Part shown: positions 8,932 to 17,144 of the stretch, piece after piece
Numbering within the stretch: position 1 is the stretch's first letter
Layout of the letters: each line of letters starts with the position of its first letter
Assembly: GCA_005778035.1 (NCBI GenBank)
Contig: SXKT01000010.1
Span: 1 to 41,134, forward strand
Source of the DNA: Chloroflexota bacterium
Lineage (GTDB): Bacteria; Chloroflexota; Anaerolineae; Anaerolineales; Villigracilaceae
Length of the DNA stretch: 41,134 nucleotides
Direction: 5' to 3'
Notes under the pieces: generated by a model
Databases searched by the model: none
The model's input: only the letters and a program-made list of their open reading frames with translations
What the model was told of the DNA's origin: nothing
Position numbers and translations under genes: made by a program

Positions 8932-8949
8932 TTTATCTCCTCGCAAAAT

Positions 8950-8960
8950 TTGTCTAACAA
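8950..8960. promoter_or_regulatory. Operator-like box O1 at the fhs start point
   Basis: TTGTCTAACAA is a TTGT-N3-ACAA dyad. It lies at the predicted transcription start, 6 nt after the -10 box and upstream of the SD. It is one arm of a perfect 15-nt inverted repeat (8947-8961 with 9023-9037). The TnGTnnnACnA pattern is the known consensus of FadR-type GntR repressors; assignment to that family is inference. Confidence 0.55.
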
Positions 8961-8966
8961 CATAAT

Positions 8967-8995
8967 ATTATCTTTGACTTATCCCATTAATTCAA
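8967..8995 (-). promoter_or_regulatory. Predicted sigma70-type promoter of fhs
   Basis: On the minus strand TTGAAT (8995-8990) and GATAAT (8972-8967) are separated by exactly 17 nt. This predicts a start near 8960 and a leader of about 29 nt containing the GAGGAG SD. Confidence 0.65.
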
Positions 8996-9023
8996 TTGAA
9001 GGATGTCATAATTTTGTCATAAG

Positions 9024-9034
9024 TTGTTAGACAA
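9024..9034. promoter_or_regulatory. Operator-like box O2 upstream of the fhs promoter
   Basis: TTGTTAGACAA is the inverted copy of box O1, about 69 nt upstream of the predicted fhs start and 74 bp centre to centre from O1, close to seven helical turns. The spacing suits a repression loop or cooperative binding (inference). Confidence 0.5.
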
Positions 9035-9056
9035 ATTATCCAAATGGCAATTCATC

Positions 9057-9875
9057 TCAACAAATGGTTGTTCCGCGTTGTTCTCCCAACATTACCGCTA
9101 AAGTGCTACCAGCCTGGGTGCCATTATAGATGATGATCTGAAGCCCTGGCGATGAATGTGCAAGAGCAAGCATTTCCCTAACCTTGGTGTCCATGCCACC
9201 GGTCACATCTGTACTTCGCGATCCCTGAAGCGAGGGAAGGACCTCCTCAATATTGGCGGAAGAGATCTGGGTACATAGTTTGGTATTGGCCGGATAATCC
9301 AGCCAAACACCATCTTCTACACCTGCAATGAGGATGCGTCCAGGTTTGAGCCTGGTACATAGGTATGAAAATAGTTCCTCGGTTGATTCAATCGTTCCGC
9401 CGATTTTTCTGTCGAAAACGACATCGCCGAAAATTACTGGAACGAGCCCGGCTTGTAAGGCGTGCACGATGTTACTGGTAGACCAGTTAGTGATCTGATG
9501 ATCGCTGGATTCAACGGATGCACTCGGTGGAAACGATATGGCCAATATTCCAGCTGAATGCAGTTCATCCATGACCAGAGTGTGCAACTTGTGGGCTTGC
9601 CTGTACACCTGCGCAAAACCTTTCCAATAATCTGGTTGGTTTGTGTCATTAGTGTGAGGTGTAAACCCATTGCGGGTACCATGCTTTTTTGCCTCGACGT
9701 GCCCAAATGATCCTGAACCGTGCCCTACCAGAACTGATAATTGTGGATCCGCCTGCAACGCCCTGGCAATCTCTTTTGCCAAACGCGATAAAACATCTGG
9801 CCGCAAGGTTGATGCCTGGTCTTTGTTGGTGATCAGAGAACCGCCGAGTTTTAGGAAGATCAAATTTTTGTTCAT
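9057..9875 (-). CDS. Isopentenyl phosphate kinase
   Basis: Amino-acid-kinase-fold enzyme phosphorylating isopentenyl phosphate to isopentenyl diphosphate, the last step of the alternative mevalonate route known from archaea and from some Chloroflexi such as Roseiflexus (family knowledge). The 272-residue product starts MNKNLIFLKLGGSLITNK, with the GHGSGSFGHVEAKKH motif (51-65) including the substrate-positioning H59 that separates IPK from other amino acid kinases. GDVVFD and TDVTGGMDTKVREML follow, as in the family. A TATAAA box lies upstream and the leader is short, with a weak AAGG. No other isoprenoid gene is in the window. The C-terminus overlaps nothing. Confidence 0.88.
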   Translation of the reverse strand: MNKNLIFLKLGGSLITNKDQASTLRPDVLSRLAKEIARALQADPQLSVLVGHGSGSFGHVEAKKHGTRNGFTPHTNDTNQPDYWKGFAQVYRQAHKLHTLVMDELHSAGILAISFPPSASVESSDHQITNWSTSNIVHALQAGLVPVIFGDVVFDRKIGGTIESTEELFSYLCTRLKPGRILIAGVEDGVWLDYPANTKLCTQISSANIEEVLPSLQGSRSTDVTGGMDTKVREMLALAHSSPGLQIIIYNGTQAGSTLAVMLGEQRGTTIC

Positions 9876-9919
9876 GGTGTTCCAATCCTTTATACCAAAT
9901 CCTGACTTTCAAGGTAGAT

Positions 9920-9933
9920 TATAATTTTTTTCA
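9920..9933 (+). promoter_or_regulatory. -10 box of leaderless type before the Thr-Pro-rich gene
   Basis: TATAAT (9920-9925) ends 7 nt before the ATG at 9933, so transcription should begin at or next to the start codon. There is no Shine-Dalgarno (only a T-run) and no clear -35. Confidence 0.55.
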
Positions 9934-10871
9934 TGGATATTAAGGCAGGTGTCACCACAGCATTGGTCTTATCCGTGATCGGATTGGTTGCCACACTTTG
10001 GATGGGGGTTCGGTCCATCCAAAAAGGTAGAAAACTGCTCTATTTTCGCCTTCGCCAACAACTGATCGCCCGAGGGTGGTCGCTTATTTTTTCTTCGCTG
10101 ATTTTTATGGCAAGCGCAATGTTTTTTTCGCAATATGCCGAACCAGTGATCTATGTATTCTATAAACCATCGCCGACCCCTACCCTTACAGCAACAATAA
10201 CACTGACTCCCACGATCACGCTTACTCCTACAATCACTCAAACACCGACCATCACCGAAACACCATCCGTAACTGAGACTCCGCTGCCCAGCCCTACACC
10301 TTCCATACCATTTGAAGTGCAATTCAATTTTACGAGCGAAGTATCTCCCAACCCAGAGGTGGTTTTTAGCCCGCTTGTATTTTCCAAAGGCTTGGACCTG
10401 AAGACATACAGCCCCATAGGGGAAAGTACCAGTTTTGAATACCCGATTAAAAAAGTGGTTGCAACCTTTAGTTACGATGGAATGAGCACAGGTGTGCAAT
10501 GGTCTGTGTTATGGTACCGAAATGACGAGCTGGTTCATTATGAAACCCTTGAATGGCAAGATGACATTGGCGGCTATGGTTTTGCTGAGTTGGATAGCAG
10601 TGTTGCCAATTTGTTGCCCGGCGAGTATCAGGCCCAGATCTTTGTGGGGTTTGACTGGATGACCGTGGGTAGCTTTACCATTGAGGGTGACTTGCCAACA
10701 AATACCCCTACCCCACGGCCTACATTGTTACCAACCGCTACCCATACCAAAGCACCAACACCAACCTTGGCGCCGAGCGACACACGTGTGCCTACAAAAG
10801 CGCCAACATTTACCAAAACACCTTTGCCAACCGCGACCAGGCAGCTAACCGCCACCTCCACAATACCTTAA
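9933..10871 (+). CDS. Two-TM protein with Thr-Pro linker, beta domain and Thr-Pro tail
   Basis: No named family recognised. The 312 residues comprise a TM segment (about 9-25), a basic loop (RSIQKGRKLLYFRLRQQ), a second TM (about 48-65), then a Thr/Pro-rich linker (about 80-125) built from TPTIT-like units. A compact predicted beta-rich domain follows (about 126-250; FEVQFNFTSEV...GEYQAQIFVGFDWMTVGSFTIEG), then a second Thr/Pro-rich tail to the end (about 254-312). The beta domain looks like an extracytoplasmic ligand or wall-facing module on a stalk. Such TP tracts are common in Chloroflexota surface proteins and could be O-glycosylated. The gene stands alone between two minus-strand operons. 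Confidence 0.8.
   Translation: MDIKAGVTTALVLSVIGLVATLWMGVRSIQKGRKLLYFRLRQQLIARGWSLIFSSLIFMASAMFFSQYAEPVIYVFYKPSPTPTLTATITLTPTITLTPTITQTPTITETPSVTETPLPSPTPSIPFEVQFNFTSEVSPNPEVVFSPLVFSKGLDLKTYSPIGESTSFEYPIKKVVATFSYDGMSTGVQWSVLWYRNDELVHYETLEWQDDIGGYGFAELDSSVANLLPGEYQAQIFVGFDWMTVGSFTIEGDLPTNTPTPRPTLLPTATHTKAPTPTLAPSDTRVPTKAPTFTKTPLPTATRQLTATSTIP
10172..10311 (+). repeat. Degenerate tandem repeat encoding the Thr-Pro linker
   Basis: Imperfect, roughly 18-nt units (such as CTTACTCCTACAATCACT) encode repeated TPTIT/TETP blocks. The DNA repeat is degenerate, so it was not recently expanded. A second, less regular Thr-Pro tract is encoded at about 10696-10866. Confidence 0.7.
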
Positions 10872-10902
10872 ACTGCCTTGTCAACCGGAAAATCTTCGCA
10901 GA

Positions 10903-11847
10903 CTATGCAGAAGCAATAGCGTTGTTTTTATTGACTGCTACGGCAATTTTGGCCGCAAGCGCCCCGTTGTTGATCAGGAAGCGCATATTGGTCTGCAATG
11001 ATCGGCCGTTGGTCAGTTCATTCACGCGCATTAATTCGTAGGGTGTAACCTGTTGGCCACTTAGCTTGTGCTGAGATTGCAATTCCTTGACTTCCGCGGA
11101 GACCTGTCGGAGGATCGGCGCCATCACATCGTCACTGATCTCATATTCCATTTCTACAGGCTGGCAAACCAAGATGCCAGAACGCATGCCCAGGCCCCAA
11201 TGGTTTTTGGCGAATTCCGCAATTTCATCAACATCATCCATCTGGGCACTGACCCGCAGGGTAGAACCGCGGGAATAAAATTCCGGAAAAATTGAGGTTT
11301 TGTAGCCAATCACCGGGATACCCATCGTTTCCAAATATTCCAAAGTGGCTGGCAGGTTGAGGATTGATTTTGCGCCAGCGCAGACAACAAGCACCGGAAT
11401 ATTGGAGAGCGCAATCAGGTCGGTGGAAATGTCAAGCTCCGCTTCCTTGTGGACACCACCGATGCCACCGGTAGCAAAAACGCTTATGCCCGTTTTTTCG
11501 GCAGCGAACATTGTGCCGGCGACAGTTGTTCCACCTGGCCGTTTTTGGGTGATGGCGGTGGCAAAATCCCGCAGGCTGATCTTGAGCGGATTGTTGGCAG
11601 CGATCAATTTTTCGATCTGGGGTGGTTCCATGCCCACATGCACCTTGCCATCCAACAAGGCGATCGTTGCGGGGGTTGCGCCATTCGTCCGCACAACTTC
11701 TTCCATATTCTTGGCTAATTCAGCATTTTGAGGGGCGGGCAAACCATGGGTTAGCACTGTAGATTCCAAGGCAACAATTGGTTGGCCAAGGATGCGGGCG
11801 TTTAGTACCTCGTTGGAAAAGTGGAAAAAATTTGTATCAACTTTCAT
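10903..11847 (-). CDS. psuG: Pseudouridine-5'-phosphate glycosidase
   Basis: Cleaves (reversibly) the C-glycosidic bond of pseudouridine 5'-phosphate to uracil and ribose 5-phosphate. The 314-residue product has the PsuG signatures: IVALESTVLTHGLP (E28), TVAGTMFAAEKTGISVFATGGIGGVH, the DISTDL segment, and VVCAGAKSILNLPATLEYLET carrying the Schiff-base lysine K160. ETMGIPVIGY is also typical. It lies 23 nt downstream of the PfkB kinase gene in the same direction, matching the well-known kinase-glycosidase pairing. Confidence 0.96.
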   Translation of the reverse strand: MKVDTNFFHFSNEVLNARILGQPIVALESTVLTHGLPAPQNAELAKNMEEVVRTNGATPATIALLDGKVHVGMEPPQIEKLIAANNPLKISLRDFATAITQKRPGGTTVAGTMFAAEKTGISVFATGGIGGVHKEAELDISTDLIALSNIPVLVVCAGAKSILNLPATLEYLETMGIPVIGYKTSIFPEFYSRGSTLRVSAQMDDVDEIAEFAKNHWGLGMRSGILVCQPVEMEYEISDDVMAPILRQVSAEVKELQSQHKLSGQQVTPYELMRVNELTNGRSLQTNMRFLINNGALAAKIAVAVNKNNAIASA

Positions 11848-11870
11848 TGGGTTGTTCCTTTTGGGTGAGT

Positions 11871-12818
11871 TTAAATAGGTAATTCATCGTACAGTTTTTC
11901 CAACGATATGTCAGGGTCGACTGTGCCTTGATACCGCATTGTGATCGCCGCGGCAGAAATGGCCAATTTCGCGGCGTCATCGATGGCGATTTGATTGAGG
12001 TGGGAGAAAAGGACCGCAGCGGTCAGGGCGTCACCTGCCCCGGTTGGGTCTTTTATCTCTGAATAAAAACCGGGCACATGGCCACTTGTCTCGGAAGAGG
12101 CATAACAAAGCCCGTTCTCCCCGATCGAAATAAATGCTTCATCCACGCCCAAGGATACCAAATGCCTGGCGGCTTGCAAGGCCTGGTCAATATCATTAGG
12201 ATCGATCGATTGCAACAACAATGCCGAAGCCTCGGAAGCAGAAGGGACAATAATGTTGATCTCTTTTAGATATGGGAATAGGTGGGGTGATAACACGACG
12301 GAAGTTGGGTCAGCGCAGATTGGAATTCCGCTATAACGGGCAATCTCAATGGCGCGTGCCATGGTCTGGGATGGAACATTCGCGTCGATGAACAACAGCG
12401 AAGCCGCGCTGATCATGTCTTCGTGATATGTAACATACGCCTCACTGAGTTCATCAGCAATACGCATATCATCAAAGGCAAATTCTTTTTTACCATCAAC
12501 CCCTACAACACCCATATAAAAACTGGTTGGGAATTTATCGGTACGATGTACCCGGGAAACATCCACGCCCGCTTCTGCTGTGTGTTGAAGTAACTCATCG
12601 CCGATCCGATCTTTACCCACCACTGAAAGCAATGCAACTGCCTGCCCCAGGCGCGCCAAGTTTTCAGCGACATTCCGTGCTACTCCACCGAAGGAGGAGC
12701 GGATTTGTGCTGGATTGGATGTTTCTGGGGTGAGTGCCGCGTTGAGTTTGCCGACAACATCCAAGCTGGATGCGCCGATCACAACTACCGGTCCATCGTG
12801 CCCTTGGTATGTGTCCAT
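11871..12818 (-). CDS. psuK: PfkB-family pseudouridine kinase
   Basis: This ribokinase-fold enzyme of 315 residues has the N-terminal GASSLDVVGKL, the SFGGVARNVAENLARLG substrate motif (41-58) and the C-terminal PfkB signature DPTGAGDALTAAV with the catalytic base D263. PfkB kinases phosphorylate many sugars and nucleosides; the call as pseudouridine kinase rests on the immediate downstream psuG and on the GG.ARNVAENLARLG pattern shared by PsuK. A good AAAGGAG Shine-Dalgarno precedes the ATG. Together the pair would return pseudouridine from RNA turnover to uracil and ribose 5-phosphate. Confidence 0.92.
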   Translation of the reverse strand: MDTYQGHDGPVVVIGASSLDVVGKLNAALTPETSNPAQIRSSFGGVARNVAENLARLGQAVALLSVVGKDRIGDELLQHTAEAGVDVSRVHRTDKFPTSFYMGVVGVDGKKEFAFDDMRIADELSEAYVTYHEDMISAASLLFIDANVPSQTMARAIEIARYSGIPICADPTSVVLSPHLFPYLKEINIIVPSASEASALLLQSIDPNDIDQALQAARHLVSLGVDEAFISIGENGLCYASSETSGHVPGFYSEIKDPTGAGDALTAAVLFSHLNQIAIDDAAKLAISAAAITMRYQGTVDPDISLEKLYDELPI

Positions 12819-12872
12819 CCGATTCTCCTTTCGCGTGGCTGGTTGATCATTCGGTTTAATTAGTATATCAAA

Positions 12873-12909
12873 TTCACAAATACACGGTTCAGTCGGTATA
12901 ATTTGGCCA
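12873..12909 (+). promoter_or_regulatory. Leaderless-type promoter of the PHP gene
   Basis: TTCACA (12873-12878) and TATAAT (12897-12902) are 18 nt apart. The -10 ends 6 nt before the ATG at 12909, placing the start point on the initiation codon; no SD is present. Confidence 0.6.
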
Positions 12910-13574
12910 TGGTATCAGATAAAGTAGATTTTCATTGCCATACAGTCGCATCCAAGGATTGCCTTTCGAAACCAGAAGATGTTGTTGCCGCAGCCAAAAA
13001 GGCGGGTTTGACAAAACTGGTCATCACTGACCACAACAGTATTCAGGGCGCACTCGCTGCAAGGCAATTTGCGCCAGATTTCGTAATTGTTGGGGAAGAG
13101 ATCATGACCACGCATGGCGAGATCTTGGCGGCATTTGTGCAAGAGGAAATTCCGGCTGGTTTACACCCCATAAAGGTGCTCGAAATGTTGCGGGCGCAAA
13201 ATGCATTCATCAGCCTCTCGCACCCATATGATGTGCATCGAAAAGGCCACTGGGATCCTGAATTCTTGCAAGAAATGCTGCCATTTCTGGATGCGATCGA
13301 GGGGTTCAATTCGCGCTGCGTGGATGTGGCATTCAACCAAAAAGCGTTAAAATTTGCCGCCTCCCACGCAATGCCAATCACTGTTGGTTCTGATGCGCAT
13401 AGTTTATTCGAAATTGGGCGATCCTACCTTGATTTACCCGTGTTCGAGACCGCAGACCAACTGCGTGAAAATATCAGGCAAGCCAATCCGGTCACCCGCC
13501 TGTCATCACCTTTGGTTCACCTAACCTCCAGATGGGCGGTTATTACAAAAAATGTCTTGCGGATCATGAAATGA
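12909..13574 (+). CDS. PHP-domain metal-dependent phosphoesterase
   Basis: A 221-residue stand-alone PHP domain. The metal-binding motifs occur in order: KVDFHCHTVASKD, ITDHNSIQG, GEEIMTTHGE, SLSHPYD and GSDAH, which together supply the trinuclear site of this fold. Relatives hydrolyse phosphoesters of nucleotides, histidinol phosphate or RNA ends (YciV/RNase AM-like); which applies here cannot be told. The in-frame TTG at 12903 would add two residues, but the ATG at 12909 is where the upstream promoter would begin transcription, so it is preferred. It is divergent from psuK. Confidence 0.88.
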   Translation: MVSDKVDFHCHTVASKDCLSKPEDVVAAAKKAGLTKLVITDHNSIQGALAARQFAPDFVIVGEEIMTTHGEILAAFVQEEIPAGLHPIKVLEMLRAQNAFISLSHPYDVHRKGHWDPEFLQEMLPFLDAIEGFNSRCVDVAFNQKALKFAASHAMPITVGSDAHSLFEIGRSYLDLPVFETADQLRENIRQANPVTRLSSPLVHLTSRWAVITKNVLRIMK

Positions 13575-13603
13575 TCTCCGCGATATGTTTGCTAACCAAA
13601 ACC

Positions 13604-14590
13604 TTACCCCAATTTCTTTTTTAGATCCTCATTCAGCGCCGGTAAATACTCAAACAGATCGGCAACCACGCCAAGATCTGCAACCTCAAAGATCGGTGCT
13701 TCGGGGTCTTTGTTGACTGCAATGATAAGTTTGCTCGAACGCATGCCAACGATATGTTGGATCGAACCAGAAATTCCCGCCGCGATATATACATCAGGAG
13801 AGACCAGCTTGCCAGTTTGACCCACCTGGTGGGAATAAGGCAGATAACCAGCGTCAACGATCGCCCGCGATCCTGCTACAGCGCCACCCATTGTCTCAGC
13901 CAACTCCTCGAGTAATATCAAACCTCTTTTTGCGCTGGCTGTTTCATCACCAGCCAATTGCTTACAATTGGTGATGCCGCGCCCACCCGAAATCACTACC
14001 TTTGCGCTTGAGAGGCTCACACCGCCTTGTGCTTCGCTTTTGGCGAGCACTTCAACCATTCGTTTTGCTGCCATATCAATACCAAAAATCGTCCCATTGG
14101 AAGCAGCGGAAAGTTCAGGCTGGTTAAACGCGCGCGCGCGCAAGGTGACCAATTTTATGCCTTCCCCCAAAGCTATTTTTTCAAATGCCTTGCCTTCGTA
14201 GATCGGTCTTTCAACCAATATTGTTTCGCCTCTGGTTTCAATCCGTACCACGTCTGTGGCAATCGGGCTATCGAGGTCAACCGAGAGCATACCAGCTAAC
14301 TCGCGACACTCAAAGCTGTTCGGAAACAGGACCAAGTCTGGTTTCTGGTCTCTTATAAATGGGGCGATTGCTTCACAAAAGTGTTCGGCAACAAACTCTT
14401 CATTTTGAAGGGTGTTCAATACCGCGACTGCGGTTGCACCGTAGCCAAAGGCATCTCCCGTGGCAGAGGAAGCAGACAACCCAGATATGACGGCCATTGT
14501 TTCGCCCAGTTGTTTGGCGGCACCGAGTGCTTCAGCGCTTGGAGGGGTGATTTTTCCCCCCAGAGTCTCAAGGTAGACCATACATTTCAT
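13604..14590 (-). CDS. etfA: Electron transfer flavoprotein subunit alpha
   Basis: Alpha subunit of the soluble ETF heterodimer carrying electrons between dehydrogenases and quinone or ferredoxin acceptors. The 328-residue product has the variable N-terminal domain followed by the conserved FAD domain: KVVISGGRGI (about 205-215), SRAIVDAGYLPYSHQVGQTGKLVSPDVYIAAGISGSIQH, and INKDPEAPIF-like AVNKDPEAPIFEVADLGVVADLFEYLP. Its ATG overlaps the etfB stop by 4 nt (ATGA), so the pair is translationally coupled. Whether it is a classic or a bifurcating ETF cannot be decided here, and no acyl-CoA dehydrogenase or fixC-like gene lies alongside. Confidence 0.96.
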   Translation of the reverse strand: MKCMVYLETLGGKITPPSAEALGAAKQLGETMAVISGLSASSATGDAFGYGATAVAVLNTLQNEEFVAEHFCEAIAPFIRDQKPDLVLFPNSFECRELAGMLSVDLDSPIATDVVRIETRGETILVERPIYEGKAFEKIALGEGIKLVTLRARAFNQPELSAASNGTIFGIDMAAKRMVEVLAKSEAQGGVSLSSAKVVISGGRGITNCKQLAGDETASAKRGLILLEELAETMGGAVAGSRAIVDAGYLPYSHQVGQTGKLVSPDVYIAAGISGSIQHIVGMRSSKLIIAVNKDPEAPIFEVADLGVVADLFEYLPALNEDLKKKLG

Positions 14591-15357
14591 AGGATCTTTC
14601 GCTCCATCATCTTTTGTACGGTTTTTTCTGCCAGTTCGGACGAAGAATCGCCGGTGATGAACTCACAGGTGGTGGTTTTTTTTAGTGGTAAGGCGAAGGA
14701 ATCATGCAATAAACGGCTGCCATCAGGATAATTACCCAACTCTGCGGCTGGCATGACTTGGATCTCGGCTTTTTGCGCCCTTTTGATCCCAATAAAGGAA
14801 GGGTATCTGGGTTCCCCAATGGATTGGACCACCGAAATGGCTGCTGGCATGTGGCTTTTTATGGTCAGCTTTTTCTCCTCCAAAAATCGTTCAGCCATAA
14901 TGCTGTCGCCTTCGAGATCGATCTTGCCGATGTAACCGAGCAATGGCCAACCAAGGGTGCGAGCGGTCTGTGCCGCGACAATTCCGCTTCCTGAATCCAG
15001 GGACTGTCTGCCGAACAGTACCAGCTGCACATCTCCGATTTTTTCGATCGCAGCGGAGACCAGCCGTGCTGCCGACAAAGTATCCATTTTGGAGGGATCC
15101 TCCACGGTGATTTGCATGGCTGAATCTGCGCCCATTGCCAATGCCCGGCGCAATGCATCGGTCTCTCCCGGTTTTCCAATACCCAGGGCGATCACTTCGG
15201 CATTGTGTAAGTCTTTTAGTTTTAACCCGGCTTCAACAGCGTATTCGTCGAATGGGTTAAGGATGAAAGGGGAATCTCCCCATGAGATGGTATCTTGGGC
15301 AAGGTGGATCGTAGCCTCAGAATCGACAACTTGTTTAACACAGACGATGATCTTCAT
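14587..15357 (-). CDS. etfB: Electron transfer flavoprotein subunit beta
   Basis: Beta subunit of ETF. The chosen start is the ATG at 15357, giving MKIIVCVKQVVDSEATIHL, the standard EtfB N-terminus; the frame is open 96 nt further upstream but that part overlaps the divergent recJ gene and has no family similarity. SPFILNPFDEYAVEAGLKLKD and ALAMGADSAMQI are typical nucleotide-binding segments. GAGGTG serves as SD close to the ATG. An extended -10 (TGCTATAAT, minus strand) lies about 30 nt upstream. Confidence 0.96.
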   Translation of the reverse strand: MKIIVCVKQVVDSEATIHLAQDTISWGDSPFILNPFDEYAVEAGLKLKDLHNAEVIALGIGKPGETDALRRALAMGADSAMQITVEDPSKMDTLSAARLVSAAIEKIGDVQLVLFGRQSLDSGSGIVAAQTARTLGWPLLGYIGKIDLEGDSIMAERFLEEKKLTIKSHMPAAISVVQSIGEPRYPSFIGIKRAQKAEIQVMPAAELGNYPDGSRLLHDSFALPLKKTTTCEFITGDSSSELAEKTVQKMMERKIL

Positions 15358-15388
15358 GGACACCTCGGTGGGGGTACTTTCTGATACG

Positions 15389-15397
15389 ATTATAGCA
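15389..15397 (-). promoter_or_regulatory. Extended -10 promoter of etfBA
   Basis: On the minus strand TGCTATAAT (15397-15389) is a perfect extended -10; the -35 region is weak. It would start transcription near 15383 and give a leader of about 26 nt containing GAGG. Confidence 0.5.
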
Positions 15398-15444
15398 AGA
15401 CAATCAGGGATGATGATAAGATTGGGCACAGGAAAGGCAAACCT

Positions 15445-17139
15445 ATGGAACAAAACTGGAAAATTTCTCCCATTATTCCCCCCGAAATTTCGACAAAGTT
15501 ATCCGCTTTTCCACCAATCATGCGGCAGTTGTTGTTCAACCGTGGTCTGACCACCGATGACGCTGCCCGGAAATTTCTTCGGGCTCAGGTCGATTTTGAC
15601 ACCTCTCCTGGATTATTAATGGGCATGAATCGCTTGGTTGAGCGAGTATTTTTGGCAAAACAAAATAAGGAAAAAGTAGCGATCTATGGAGATTATGATG
15701 TTGACGGTGTTACCTCAACAACATTGTTGGTAGAAGCGCTTGGTTTGCTAGGATTGGATGTTCGCGAGTATATACCAAACCGATTTGAGGAAGGGTATGG
15801 CCTAAATACCGAGGCACTTACGTATCTTAAGGCGGAGGGCATATCCCTGGTCATCTCGGTGGATTGTGGTATCCGGTCGATCGCGGAAGCGGAACATGCC
15901 ACCAAAATCGGGCTCGACCTTATCATTACCGACCATCATGATCCAGGAGACGTCATTCCCGTGGCTTATGCAGTGATCAACCCAAAACAGTCAGGCGATC
16001 TGTATCCTGAAAAATCTCTGGCCGGGGTTGGCATTGCCTACAAAGTGGCAGTTGCCCTGGCTGAGCAAAGCGTAAAACAGGAAGGTGTTTTGCCATATGA
16101 TCCAACCGAATTTTTAGATTTGGTGGCGCTGGGAACTGTTGCAGATGTTGCTCCATTGAGGGGAGAAAACAGGCAGTTGGTGCGAAGAGGATTGCGCAGG
16201 TTGAGGGTTACGCAGCGCCAAGGTATCGCGGCTTTGGCCGCGGTTGCCGATGTTAAACTGAGCAAAGCCACCGCGACCTCGATCGGTTTCTCATTGGCGC
16301 CGCGATTGAATGCCGCCGGGCGCTTGGAAAGCGCATTACTTTCATTCTATTTACTTAGCACCAAGGACATAGCTTTGGCTGGAGAATTGGCGCAGAAATT
16401 GAATGTAAGGAACAATGAGCGCCAAAAGATCACCAGAGATATCCAGGAAAAGGCATTGGAATTGGCAACCCAACAGCAGTCGAACCCAAATCTGCTCTTT
16501 GCGGTCTCTACGGAATTTAATCATGGTATCGTTGGTTTGGCAGCCTCGAAACTTTGTGAGACCTTTTATCGGCCAGCGATTGTAGGCGCATATGACGAAA
16601 AAGAAGGTACTACCCGATGTTCTTGCCGCTCCATCCCTGAGTACCATCTTAGTAATGCCTTAGACAGGATGTCTCATTTTTTTATTAAATATGGCGGGCA
16701 TGCAGCCGCTGCGGGTTTTACGATCGCCAACGATAAACTGGAAGATTTTAAGGCTTGTATCAATGCCGATGTGGCCGAAAGATTGCCTGAAGATCTCGCA
16801 AGGACCGTTCGGGTAGACCTTGAAGTTGAATTAAGTGACCTGACCCTCGAAACTGTAGAACACTTGGAATACTTTCAGCCTACCGGGCAAGAAAACCCAG
16901 ATGCTGTGTTTGTTAGCCGAAACGTTGAGGTGCGAGGAAAACGAACCGTTGGCGCGGATGGCAAACACCTCAAGTTGACTCTTAGCAGTGACAGAGGGCC
17001 AGTAGATGCGATCGGATTCAATTTTGGCCATTTAGCGTCCTCTTTACCCAAAAGGATTGATATTTTGTATGCCTTGGAGATCAATGAATATAATGGGGTG
17101 AGTAATTTGCAACTGAAACTGAAAGATATCAAGTTTTGA
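15445..17139 (+). CDS. recJ: Single-stranded-DNA-specific 5'-3' exonuclease RecJ
   Basis: DHH-family nuclease acting in recombinational and mismatch repair. The 564-residue product shows the phosphoesterase motifs IYGDYDVDGVTST (motif I), VISVDCGIRS, ITDHHDPGD (the DHH motif), and GTVADVAPL (motif IV), then the DHHA1 domain with GGHAAAAGF. A C-terminal OB-type region (about 450-564) follows. Length and layout match bacterial RecJ. An AGGAAAGG SD precedes the ATG at 15445. A bidirectional terminator follows the stop. Confidence 0.96.
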   Translation: MEQNWKISPIIPPEISTKLSAFPPIMRQLLFNRGLTTDDAARKFLRAQVDFDTSPGLLMGMNRLVERVFLAKQNKEKVAIYGDYDVDGVTSTTLLVEALGLLGLDVREYIPNRFEEGYGLNTEALTYLKAEGISLVISVDCGIRSIAEAEHATKIGLDLIITDHHDPGDVIPVAYAVINPKQSGDLYPEKSLAGVGIAYKVAVALAEQSVKQEGVLPYDPTEFLDLVALGTVADVAPLRGENRQLVRRGLRRLRVTQRQGIAALAAVADVKLSKATATSIGFSLAPRLNAAGRLESALLSFYLLSTKDIALAGELAQKLNVRNNERQKITRDIQEKALELATQQQSNPNLLFAVSTEFNHGIVGLAASKLCETFYRPAIVGAYDEKEGTTRCSCRSIPEYHLSNALDRMSHFFIKYGGHAAAAGFTIANDKLEDFKACINADVAERLPEDLARTVRVDLEVELSDLTLETVEHLEYFQPTGQENPDAVFVSRNVEVRGKRTVGADGKHLKLTLSSDRGPVDAIGFNFGHLASSLPKRIDILYALEINEYNGVSNLQLKLKDIKF

Positions 17140-17144
17140 TACAA

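Noticed and set aside
10628-10861. Valine/glycine-rich minus-strand frame (MEVAVSCLVAVGKGVLVNVGAF...)
   Set aside because: It is the antisense shadow of the Thr-Pro tail; the repetitive composition keeps the opposite strand open.
14129-14141. CG dinucleotide run inside etfA (possible Z-DNA or slippage tract)
   Set aside because: It encodes an ordinary Arg-Ala-Arg-Ala segment of EtfA in frame, and the run is short.
15358-15453. N-terminal extension of EtfB
   Set aside because: It overlaps the recJ start, lies across the predicted etfB promoter and precedes the standard MKIIVCVKQ start.
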